Shown here: positions 46,014-58,100 of the stretch, in pieces | Layout: the number at the start of each line of letters is the position of its first letter | Numbering within the stretch: position 1 is the first letter of the stretch | Assembly (NCBI GenBank): GCA_025529335.1 | Contig: JAMYHX010000030.1 | Location: forward strand, 107,463 to 171,462 | Direction of reading: 5' to 3' | Origin: Rhizopus sp. PT2906 | Taxonomy: Eukaryota > Mucoromycota > Mucoromycetes > Mucorales > Rhizopodaceae | Length of the DNA stretch: 64,000 nt | Translations under genes and position numbers: made by a program | The notes under the pieces: generated by a model | The model's input: only the letters and a program-made list of their open reading frames with translations | Told to the model about the DNA's origin: nothing | Databases searched by the model: none

Positions 46014-47926
46014 ATTTTGCCTTTACTAAAGTTAAATAAAATCACTGTAAAGATAATGCGCTTCATACTGTTGTGAATGCAGCTCAAAGAATGATAGCAT
46101 ACATTGTTCCCATTCCATTAAAAAGGATTATCCCAGTGACTTACATAAACTAGACTAACTTTTGCTTGGTGATTCTTTTCAATATATATTACATTAAATG
46201 AAGTTTGGCTTTGATAATGAAACAATGACCCTCATATCTATCAAATAAGCTTTAAGCAGCTTGCCGCTTTATATAAAACATTTTGAGATATTCAGTAGCA
46301 TCATCAATCACCCAAATAGTTCCAAACAATCAAAAGTAGAATAAAGACTCCGTAGTATATTTAACTTTGTTATTTTATCACAAAAGCCAGAACCATCTAC
46401 AAACTCTTCAGTATGTAATATTTATTAGAGTCTGCTAATGCCTAGCACTTATATTATAATGAACCTTTTTAATGGGCATATGTCACGCTTCAACATTATA
46501 CCTATTGATAACATAGATAACATGTAAACTACGCTATATTAAGCTAGTTCATCTTTCTAACCAGGTAAAAATATAGGTGTTCAATTACTACGAGCGGAAG
46601 TCGCACAAAGGCCACTCACTTCGAGTTAGAAATAGGAATTGAGCTACCATTATGTAGAATACGCATTACAGCATTTGGCGAAATTATAGCTATCATTGAT
46701 GGTAATACAAGAGAATAGCTTACAATGGTTGCAATAATAAAACCAAATGTCCGAGGAAATTTTATATTTCTTGTTGTAACATTTTAAAAAGCAAAATCTA
46801 CCATTCGTCACACATTAGGACCGCGTTAGTCCCGAAGTCTGCTCTTTCTATAATGTTTCAGTTCTTCATCTAACACACAATTCTTTTATATATGTTATAT
46901 AATTAATATAGAGTCTTAGAACGAAAAGCAAATCACGGGCTTATTGTTTTAGTCAAGTAACAGCCTAGCTCCCATTGTATTAGATAGATAATGATTCCTT
47001 GGTGCTTTTAGTCTAGCATTCTCGATTGCAATGGCACCAGTTGCTTTTGCATGAGACACAGTAATAGATTACAGAGAAATAGAAAGCGTAGATAAAACAT
47101 TATGAAATATATTTATAGTAATCCCTCGATATCAATGCTCATTCGGTTGACTATAGCTTATTTTCAGACATGTACACGTGTGTAATTTTTCTGTAGTAAA
47201 GCAATTAGTTTCATTTCCTCAAAAGCAAGCTCGTATTACTTTCAGTCAGTAAATCTATATACTCACTAGCTTAATATAAGAACAGCCAGTATACCAATCT
47301 TGTATATGTGGTCTGTATAATGATACAATTGTTCAATTGATCTCAGGATATCTAATAGTGCCTGAGTCTAATTAGTGTGAATTGTTGCTTTAAGTCTGTT
47401 TCTTTAAAATAAAATAAATAAAACTTTGCTTGTATATTTGAGAAGTATACAATTACGTTTAATGCAGCAGACATGTACACCTTTCTTTTGTTACCCAAAG
47501 ACCGCGACTTGTTCCTGAAAAATTAACTGATTTACACATTCAAATCAAGCGTTCCTTTTTTTCTGAGAACAGTAGACATGGTACCAATGAATTAGCTGCA
47601 TGAACCATGTAACAAATAGATGATAATGATACATAATAGCAAAAACACAGGGGAGTAAAGGACAAAGCGATTGACTTGTCAATTGTACAAATTGAAATCA
47701 ATCCTTACGTTTTAATTGTATAAAAATATAATTATACCCTTTCCTTTGAGAATTACGAATAGATTCAATTAATAGAATTTAATTGATTTGTACAACGATC
47801 AACTATTCGAACACTGGTAGCCAGCGATTACAGACCTTATATGGTTGACACATGATCTTCGAAATCTATGGAGAAAAGTATATATAAAGTAGGACCTAAG
47901 TAAGGGTAATAAAGTAACCTTATCCC
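46014..47926. other. AT-rich gene-free region before polygalacturonase copy 2
   Basis: About 1.9 kb, strongly AT-rich, with no open frame worth naming and no recognisable repeat. It separates the proteasome gene from the second polygalacturonase and presumably ends in that gene's promoter. Confidence 0.5.
47881..47888 (+). promoter_or_regulatory. TATA box of polygalacturonase copy 2
   Basis: TATATAAA about 65-70 bases upstream of the ATG. Flanking promoter sequence does not match that of copy 1. Confidence 0.6.
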
Positions 47927-49225
47927 CCTTTTCCTTTCATTTCTTTCAAAATGGTTCAAATACTCTCTTCTGGCCTTTCCTTAATTGCAACACTCCTTTT
48001 AGCTACAAGCGCAGCAGCCAAGACATGTGTCGTTGGAAACAATAAAGCTGATGATTCCATTGCTATCACCAAAGCCTTCAATGACTGTAAGACAGGAGGT
48101 ACTGTTTCCTTCCCTAAAAGTGGAACTTGGTACCCAAAGAGCTTGATCAACGTCAGTGGCTTGAACAATGTCCGAATTGACTTCGCTGGACACATCGTTC
48201 TTCCTCCTTTTGATCCCAAGTACAAGGGTGGCTCTGCTTATTTGAAAATCCAAGGTAACAACATCCATATGTCTGGAGGTGGCACGATTACTGGCAATGG
48301 TCAATCCTGGTATGTAACATGGATAATGGCAAAAGAGGGGCAGCATTAGCAATTAGATAACTAACCTGTTACAAACCTATAGGTATGACAGAAAGGATAA
48401 CACTGCTCCCATTGTTTTCAGTGCAACAGCAAAAAACTCTGTATTGGGTAACTTTAGAATCATCAATGCCCCTCGTGGACACATTTCTGATGTGGGTTCA
48501 GAAAATGTTGTATATGAAAACATCTATTTGCGCACTCGTTCTACCAATTCCAACTTTCACAGAAACACTGACGCTTGGGGCACTGCTTGGTCCAAGAACA
48601 TCATTTTAAGAAACTCTGAATTCATCGTTGGTGATGACTGTACTGCTGTCAGCACCGGTGTCACCAACCTCACTGTTACCAATGTCAAGTGTATCGAGGG
48701 CCATGGTTTCAGTATCGGCTCACTTGGTAGAGGTACTCAGCCTGATTATGTCAAGTCTGTCCGCTTTATCAACAACGAATGTCATCGTTGTCAAAACGGT
48801 ATCAGAATCAAGACAGTTCCTGGCGGAAAGGGTTCTATTGAAGACATCAGATTCCAAAACGTTAAACTCATTGCTGCTGAAAATCCTATTGCTATTACTA
48901 CTCACTACTGGTGTGAACAAAACCGCAACTGTAACATTGACAACTCATTGAGCATCAAGAACGTTGTTATTGACAACATCTCTGGGTAAATTATCCATAA
49001 ACATACTTATTCATACCAAAATACTTATCATGACCATAGATCCACTTCTAACAAGGACATGCCTGTCATCAGCATTGATTGCTCTAAGCGTGGTCTTTGC
49101 TCTGGTTTCTCTGTTACTCGCATCAATATCCAAAAGAATCCCAAGACCAAGAAGAACGTCTGTAATTACCTTGTTGGATCTGACAAGATACCATACTGCC
49201 GTCAATAATTGTAAAGAAAATAAAT
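47927..49225 (+). repeat. Duplicated block, copy 2 (polygalacturonase)
   Basis: Second copy of the block at 33,845-35,143, offset 14,082 bases, same orientation, both introns included. One base difference seen by eye. Confidence 0.93.
47951..49208 (+). CDS. Secreted GH28 exo-polygalacturonase-like enzyme, copy 2
   Basis: Exons 47951-48309, 48383-48985 and 49040-49208 encode 376 residues identical to copy 1. The only difference noticed is the last sense codon, CAA here and CAG in copy 1, both Gln. Signal peptide and all four GH28 motifs are intact, so both copies should be active. Identical introns mean a DNA-level duplication or conversion rather than retroposition. The upstream region differs completely from copy 1, so the two genes may be expressed under different conditions. 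Confidence 0.93.
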
Positions 49226-49593
49226 ATTTCATAGACAGGCAATAAAATCTATTATTTAAACAATCAAATCGTACTTACCATGTTTTTTCATGGCAAAACT
49301 CTCTGTGGCTTTTGCTAAGAATGAAAGTTCAGCAGAAGTAAATCTCAATTTATGCAACATTTACTGGTTTCACGAAACTTGTTTTGCACAACAAAGGTAC
49401 TTGTGCCTGTGTCATTAATTATCCAGAAATCTCCTCACAATTCTTATAAAAAGTAAGAGTCATGGCTCTTATAATTGACGTGTAACACTCTAAAGTTCAA
49501 TTGTATTCAATAGGACAAGTGATTGATTATTACGTTTATTTTTGTTCACGTAGCTGGTTATAGTTTTTCTTTTTGCGTGCCCTATCAATTTCT
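49226..49593. other. Convergent intergenic spacer
   Basis: 3' spacer between polygalacturonase copy 2 and the AT-hook/WD40 gene. Nothing specific seen. Confidence 0.4.
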
Positions 49594-52150
49594 CTAAACT
49601 GTATCTGTACATCTCCATATGAAAGCATTATTATTAGTATCTACAGCAATAATTGAACGGGTATCAGCTGAGCAAGATACATCTCTGATCAATTCTTTTG
49701 ACATTTCATGTGAAAGAATCTATGAAATATAGGTCAATTTCAGTGTAACAGAAATTATAGCCAACTTACGTTAACAGGACGAAATAGTTCTTTGGTGTTA
49801 TCGGGTAATGTTCGACTTTTTTGTCCGTCTCCAACATTGAAAATGTGTATATCTCCTTCATAATCGCCTGCAAGTAGTACCTTTTGTCCTATTTTTTTTT
49901 TTATGAGAAATCAGAGCTTGGTATCAACAAGTACCACATACCATTCTTTTCTATGACTTTAAATCGTAAGCCAGTAGAGCCGTCTGAGTCTGGCCATTTT
50001 AGTGATTTATAGATCTCTATATCCTTTGGTGTACTCTTTGCCAAATCCCAAATGACAATTTCTAAATCTTCAGCCCGAGAAACTATGTAGTCTTTAGATA
50101 ACCGTTGCATAACTATTTTCCCTTTCAGTTCTGTTCTTACCAACATGATTATATAGTGGATCTTTTTCATCGCTATCCTGTCCCATAATATGTATATCAT
50201 CTACATATCCTTCATGCCATTCATCTCCCGATGGATAGATAACTGTTGGCTGTATGGTTGTAACTCTTTCCTCATCATTCTGTTCAACAATGGATCTAAA
50301 TTTTTTCAATTGAGCGGCTGTAATTGAGTAGCGTACAAGATTGCCGTCCGAACAACCAACGATAAGTGTGCTAAGGTCAAATGACACGCTCAGAGCTGAG
50401 GGTTCTCCAAAATGTTGAGGTAACGCAAATTTTGCAAGACACCTAAGATCATCCTGTTAGTTTCTCAAACTATAAAGCAAGACAGTTTGCTTACATTGAA
50501 TCATCTGCTGCACTAGTTGGTGAGCCAATATCCCACAGACGTACTGTTTTATCTGCAGAGGCGCCTAAAAAGCATGTTAAAATAAAGCATAATGCAATCG
50601 CTTGTATGACATACTGAATAACCATCTTGGTTCAGATGCACTAAAAGCCATCTTTAAAATAGCATCCTTGTGCCCAAAGAGATAACGATAACATTCATTC
50701 TGTAAAGGATTAAGCAGCTTGATAGACCCTAGTCTTCCTCCCACAGCTAATACATTACAGGTTTCCTCATCTTCGTCACTTGAACTATCAGAGTCTTCGT
50801 CAATATTCAAGGTTGTCCAAGCCATGCAATAGAATATTTCTTGAGATTCTGAGTGTGTGTATTTTTTGGTATATCGACCTTGCTGCACATCTAAGAAGAG
50901 TACACTGTATGACCCGGCTAATGCTACCACATCTGTTTGCACTTGTCCAGGACGATGTGGTTCAAATTCACAGCACCAAATATCTTTAGATTGATTTTCT
51001 TCACCATTTTTTGATACCTTTACGGGTACATTTATATTAGTATGACCTTCTATAACAAAAGAGAGGCTATAATCCTTATCTAAAGATGCAAAAAAAAGTT
51101 CAGTATTTGCACCTATCCCATATATGTTCACCACGTACTGATGATAGGAAGTGGATCTGTTGAAGTGGTAGAGCTGTTTTTCCTTCGTCGCGTTTTCCGT
51201 GATGCGTCCTGCTTTATATTCTGCTTTACATCCGGCTTTATCTGTGTGGTTTTCTTAGGTTCGCTTACAACCTTGCGAGGTCTTCCTTTTTTCTTTGGAA
51301 CAGGCTTTGGCTTTTCAACGGTACCTTCACTGTCAGGACCAGTATCACCAATTGTTTGCTCACTACTTTCTTCTTTGTAATTCAATGGCTTTTTTGATCT
51401 AGTGATTATTCTGATAGGCTTTACTGCATTCGGATTACGAGCAGCTACATCTCTTCGTCTAATGATATTGGTTAAAGATACTTCTACAAAGTTCCTATCA
51501 ATTTTCTCCTTTCTTCTTCTTGGTGCTCTCTTGCGGCGAGTAACAGACTCTTCACTGGTCTCAGTTTCAAATTCTGCAACTTCGCTATCACTATCACTGT
51601 CACTTTCTGTTTCACTCTCACTTTCTGTGCCGCCTTCAACACCGCTATCACTATCGGAATCAACTTGTTTGATCCGTCTGGTTGTTGTCCTTACGCGTCG
51701 AGGTGCAGATCTACGACCTCTTCCTCTTCCGCGTGTACTTGGGGCCGTCTTGGCCACCTTGGTTGTCTCTTGATTTTTTTGTTTTGGCGGACGACCCCTT
51801 CTTTTAGCAGGAGGACGTACAGGTTGTGGTTGGGTAGGCTCTTCGCTCTCGCTGTCAGAATCGTCAGATCTTGGTACGAATGTGGGTGCCTCCAATCTTG
51901 CTCTTTTTCTGGGACGATCGATGCCAGTCTCGTCTTGTGCTTGTTGTACTGATCTCTCATCTCTATCATCGTCGCCTTCGTTAAGGATGGCTGTTGGTAA
52001 AGCTTCATTACTGTTTAGTTTATCCTGGTCAAATTCAATCTTGGTCTTTGTAGTAATCTGATGGTCATCCTCTGATATAGAAGGTGTGTCAGTATTGGGT
52101 ATTTTTGCTAGAGTAGGCTGTGTGTAAGTCTGGTCTGATAACTCTGGCAT
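49594..52150 (-). CDS. AT-hook WD40 protein, LRWD1/ORCA-like
   Basis: The WD part splices cleanly: 51137-50615, 50564-50495, 50442-50141, 50082-49942, 49888-49770 and 49719-49594. The N-terminal exon starts at 52,150 and carries acidic/Ser runs and two AT-hooks (KRRGRPPKQK and KKKGRPRKVV), plus an Arg/Ser-rich stretch. Its junction to the WD part is uncertain: donors at 51,229 or 51,268 both keep frame to an acceptor at 51,138, giving introns of 92 or 131 bases and about 720-733 residues. WD motifs include WCCEFEP, FGHKDAILKMAFS and ASADKTVRLWDIG. The WD half resembles LRWD1/ORCA, which links ORC to heterochromatin; the leucine-rich repeats of animal LRWD1 are absent and AT-hooks take their place. 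Confidence 0.6.
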
Positions 52151-55100
52151 TTTTTTTAGAGAAAAAAAATAGGAGAAAGAAAAAAAAAATTTCAACCGCG
52201 AGAGACGTGTTCAGCCCTTGGATTTTTATGGATTGAATTTATGATTTTATTAAAACTCATCAACTATGCTGGTGCGTGCGGTTCGATGGACGCGTGGGTA
52301 TCAATCAAGCTCTCTTTTTGTTACACTAGTTGCAGATAGCTCAATGGTTTCAGGTAGCTCGGATATAGATTAAGCTTTTAAAAGCAATAATTGTGTAAAG
52401 TCAAGGTTGTTTATTGCTTCATTATTCAGCAAGTAAAATATGAAACAATGAGTTCGCTTTTTTAATATTATGATAAAGAAAAATAGTGTTCATTGTTATT
52501 TATAAGAAAGTGTATGTATGTGTGTATATGTGTGTCTTTCTATTAGTATTAAATGCATGGAAGTAGCACACATATTTGTTTGTATAAAATATTCTTTTGA
52601 ATGGCGCTTCTAGATAACAGCTAATTGCTTTTAAGATTCAGTAAAACCACATGAACAAATATATCCTAAAAAATCATTCCGTTCTTGTACACCGCAGAGA
52701 GATCAAACGTACTTGCATTGTTATAGTTTAGCATAAAAAATCATGAACTTAAAGTTAAAACAAGTATACAAAAATAGAGAAGAAAGCAGCTAAAACCTAA
52801 TGGCGTGCTTGAAAGCAAGTCAATACAAAAGCTATAAGTCATAAAGTCATGCAATTATTGCAACTGTGTATTCAACATGAATGTGGCTGTGAATAAAAAA
52901 GATCCAATTAAACAGTTGCATGTATCAAAAAGATACTTCAAATCTATTTTTAATCATGGTAGTGGCATGTATTTTATTAAAACAGGATTCTTTTATAAAA
53001 ATACAGCATTCCGAAAGTGTGTGCATTAATTCATGTCTATCCTCATTTTAATGGGATTGTCCTACACACTTTATAGCTATCGTGTTCTTTATATAGAAAA
53101 ACTATATTTCAAGGAGCCCTTATTTTACTATTTATTCTAAATTTATTGGTATAATTCTTGGCGCAGAATATTTCGGCCCGATCAATCACTAGGACAGAGA
53201 AAGCAGTGTTACGGTAAATATTATTGAAGCTACACCTTTTTTTGTACACATTCTAGCTTTTGTGTTTGTTTCACCAGAGAATAGTAGTTGTGAAGTATGT
53301 AGTTCAAGTATGCTATGGGTACACTGCTTTGCTAAGAATCATATTTTCAACAGATTAACAAAGTTTAAAAGCATATATTATAGCTTCATTATTAATAAAA
53401 GCTTATTCCATTTGACTGCTACTATAAACCGTTCACACCTCGTATAACTTTGATACACACCAACATAATATTGATAGCTAGTTTCATCAGTATGTAAGCT
53501 TGATACCCGTGCATTCTATACAGGCTTCCACCATATCCAGTACAACTGAGCCACTGTTCTTATTTTTCTTAATTGACCACATTGTACGTCTCGTTTTCAT
53601 TATTCTCTCTTCCTGACTATAATAGATGCTTCCTGTAATATATCAGACCTCAAATTAAGCTACAATAGATGGCTCGACGCTTGGCATCGCATACTTGGAG
53701 CTAGTAACTCATAAAATTTAAGTCGAGATACCTACACTACGTAGAACCTCACTCATTGTAAGCAAAAATGTGGCTATAATATTACAATGTTTACAGGTTT
53801 ATAGATAAACCATATGGCATTAATCCATCGTTTGGGATATGACATTTCCTACTTTAAGAGCTATGAAATTTAGTGTGTCAGCAAGAAAAACCTCAATATG
53901 TAGTTACTGTTGAGTTTGTTTTTGAGTGGTTTGTCGCACTGTATTCAAGTATTTAGCTAATGGAAGAGCAGCACATACATTTCCGTTAACGTTTACTGAT
54001 TATATATGAAGCGCAGTTCACGTTTAGTATTAATTTCTATAGCGATGCTACTAAATCTAAAGCCTTATGATAGATGGGTATAACGCAGTTTTCATTCGTA
54101 ATGCCTCAAGTTGAATCTATGTATTAGATGCCTCTTTGTCAAAATCTTTCAGTATCTACATCTAATAAAGCAGCTTTTGAGTGGCCCGAGCTACCAGAGC
54201 AACTTTGTATTCCGGTTATTATTTTGAAACGAATAAGACGTTACATTGTAAAATATATCTTTTTTGCATTATTAGAAAGTGTTGCATCTAGTAATGTATC
54301 AAGCATCGTCGTTTAATGTAGTTTAATTTCAGCTCTATTGTTATCTCAAACGATAGCTTGTCACACTACCAATATGAAAAGGTATAAATAACTGATTTAA
54401 GGTATTTTGATAAAAACACCATTCTTTCATTACAAGAATTGTACTATTAACTTTACAAAAATACCAGAAGCCTGAATCACCTTCTATTTTCCATTCAAAT
54501 AATAAGTTTACATTATCAGGAGCTTTATGTCATAAAAGAAATTATAAGCCTGGATATACAAGTAGTTTATATTCAAGAGTCAAAACAAAGGAATACACTC
54601 TTTAACTTGATGCATAAAAGCATATTCAGCGGCCGCCATCAACTTAATTGTCCGCACTATCATAAAAGAAGCCAGGTCAATGTGTTTGAGACAGCCAATA
54701 TTTACTTCAGTCTAGACGCTTCTTATGAAAGGCTTATGTGGCACTTGTATAAAGATGTTTATGCTATTGTTAGTTATTTTAACTTGAAACTTTAACATGA
54801 GCTTTAGTCACTCTACAGTTAAAAATTAGCTCAAAAAAGCGGCCATAAACACTACAAATGGTTCTTTCACAATTTACCGAAGCAAAACTGGCATTTGTAA
54901 TATTGATATCTAAGATTGATCCATATTTTAAAGCTCATTTGAAACGTTATCTCATTTAACTTGATCCGTTTTGATTATTCGATTTACTTTAGCTGATACA
55001 CTGATAAGTAAGGGATGGCACTTCTGTGGTAAAGCTATCACAGATCAATAACTAGCTTGGTAACGAAAGATTTTAAGGTAAGCATAGGCAGTTGCTAATG

Positions 55101-58100
55101 AGTAATAGTTTCATTGATAGTTTTAAAATACGATTACTCTTCCTATTAATATTATTTATAAAAGTGGCACTACTCTTCTTAGCAACACCTATAAACAGCA
55201 AGGCTGTAAGTTACTCTATCGGACGAATATATCAGCAAATGAGTACTTATACAACTTTTATACAGTAGAGCTCACATCCAAACACAACATCTATGGGGAC
55301 AGTGTGTGTAGAGATGTGGCAGGCCTTCATCAGTATCTGTGCACCAAGAGCTGCGGCTTCGTTCCATTGTGAGCAGAAAAACGTGAAATAGACTCTTGAC
55401 AGCCACTAAGCATTGATCCTAGCTAGCATCTGCATACATTTATTTCAAATGGCGCTCAAAATAACGCGTTACTCCAGTCTTATTATTATGGATTATCGCA
55501 ATTAGTTTGTAATAACCTTTATATATTATATATAAAACTGAAAATCCTAGAGTAGTTTTTGTACTATATCTTTTTTAATATTATCTATAAGGTTGCTTTA
55601 TCTCTATATATACTATAAGAATGCTGATTGACCTGTTGATATTAAGGGCTCGGGTATTTACAGTAGAAAGCTTGGTTATGCTTTTGATTTATTCTATATT
55701 TTGTAACATAACTAAAGTCGTGTTAGACAGTATTTACACTATAGAAAATAACATAACCTGATTGCGATTATTTATGTTAATTTTTCGGCATCTTTTGAAT
55801 TCTATAATAAATCGAAACAAGGGCACTCCAAGTTTATTGAGAGCTTCTCTTCGAATACTATTGCGCTTATAATCCATAAAGTTATTTCTTGTAAGCTTGT
55901 TGTCTTATTTATGAGTTTATATGTATGGATAAAACTGGAAGACAAGCAGAAGTGAAATATATTCTAAAGAGTTATTTTAATAGCTTATGATAGCTCGTTT
56001 TTCTAAAAGCAAGACACAGATCTTCTGGTATTATATAGTCATGACTATGCGCGTTGCTATATTACTATTTATGTATGACATGCGTATTAACATTTCACAT
56101 TTGAAGTTCATAAACAATGTTTTTAAAAAACTTGAATTATAAAGTTTAATACATCATGCTTATGTATAAATGGACAATAGAATTCAGTAGACGATATCAT
56201 TGTATTAGTGTAATTATATAAAAACTTCAAAAGCTCACAAGTATTTGTAACCTGAAGTAACCAGTACTTGAGTTCTCACAAAATGCACATCTTTTATTTC
56301 CTGTTTTCCTTCTCTAATCATCTCTGGAAGTATAAAAATGTACGAAAAAATTCAGCTATTTGATGTCACCGTGGGCTTAAAATACCTAAACTACCTTGTG
56401 CGATCGGAAGACATAGCTGATCAAAGGGTATCGGTGGCCGTTTATGCTGCCATACAAACGTGTAAATAGAATTTTGGAGCTCGTTGAAGAATGGCTGTGT
56501 AGATTGTAACAACTGAAGATAGAAGTAGGATATTCATGACTGTTGCACATCCTTTAAGCAAAATCTGGCATTGAGAGTACACTTGTGCTTGATGTTGTAC
56601 CTTTGTTAACAGCTGATCTTCTACTAGTTTACGCTGATTAGCTGTACAGGCTACGCTGGATTCAAGGTAAGAGAAAGGTTCTGATGATCGATCTGTGTTG
56701 TAGACAGCGACATCATGTTGCTCTAGGAATGCTATATGCGGCTCAGTCTGGCGGCTACTCAGAGTAAAAGAATTTGTCTTGCCTTGCTTGAATTTTGCAT
56801 TTGAAACCAAAGAGTATCGAAGCACTATCCAAGGCGGTGCAGATATCGTCAGCATAGGTTAATGCTTTCACATGATGCTCGATTCCTGAATTGAAGAACA
56901 TGTAGCCATATAGTCCGTCGCTCTGGTTAATTGCTGTAAGAAGTAGCCTTAAGAAAAAAGTTATTTGGTAAACCATTCCTGTTATGTGGGAAAGATAAAA
57001 TAAGAGCACTTACTTGATTCAATTAAGAATCTGTACACTTGCATTATAAAATGTTTCAATCAAGTTTACAAGTTGGCCGAAACTGGAGTGAAAATGCTCT
57101 ATAATTATGCCTCATAAGAATGTCTTTTTTAAAAGTATAAATTGAACTGTTTTTCGTGTTTTCCAAGACGCTTATCTCCCCTTTCATTAAAAGAGGCGGG
57201 GCTTGATCCACCATCGATAGCAGTGCTCTACGGAAATAAGCATCAGTACATTTATCCAATACTATATACTAATTAATAAAAAGAAACGAAATAGTGTGAG
57301 TTTATAATACTCTTAATGCACTCTTCTAATCTTCGTGCAGCTTTTTAGAGCTTTGGAGTATCTGTTTGGGTTAGAGTTGACTACAATGACTTGAAAAAGA
57401 TAAATATACATTGCAATGACGTTATAAGTGGCCATCAACATTAAATGTATTCATCTAAGTAGCTCTTTATAATATGATACAAGTATTATATGTGTAAATA
57501 TTACTTGTTCGTAATACTTGTATTGACTCATAGCGTCAAGTATCTAGAATACAAATAGCATTCGCCTTCTAAATGCTAAACAAAGATGCCATAAGCAACA
57601 TACGTAGTAAACTAGCTATATATTTTTTGTCAAAAGTCATTGTATTTGAGCAATTTAAAGAATTAGTAACTGTTGCGACAGTTACAGTGAATTATAAGCT
57701 CTGATACCAATGATTCTTTATGACACTGCTCAACAAATTTCTAAAGGCCAGAACTATTCTCAAATACAAAATTTCTATAGATTAATCATCTATTCTTCAT
57801 TGATTATACTTAAACTGAATTAGAACTAAATAAGTAACTTTGCGTGGATTTTATCGAAACAAGAAAAAGTCCCCAGTTACAAGAGTAAATCAGGACAACA
57901 TCAGAGTTCATAGAGACTGCACAGAATGTACATGACAGATATATCAAACCTGCTAATTTACGCTTCAATGCAAAAATGTGCTTGATATTAAATCAGTACG
58001 CTAAAGTTGGTCAATTAAGGGGAAACGATCACATGACTAGGCCATGAATTGATCCTATGAACGAAATCAAATGCAGCGGGGAAACTGTAAAGAAACTACT

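Noticed and set aside
50113..50140. A 28-base intron in the WD40 gene
   Set aside because: A downstream acceptor at 50,083 gives a normal 58-base intron in the same phase, so the tiny intron is not needed.
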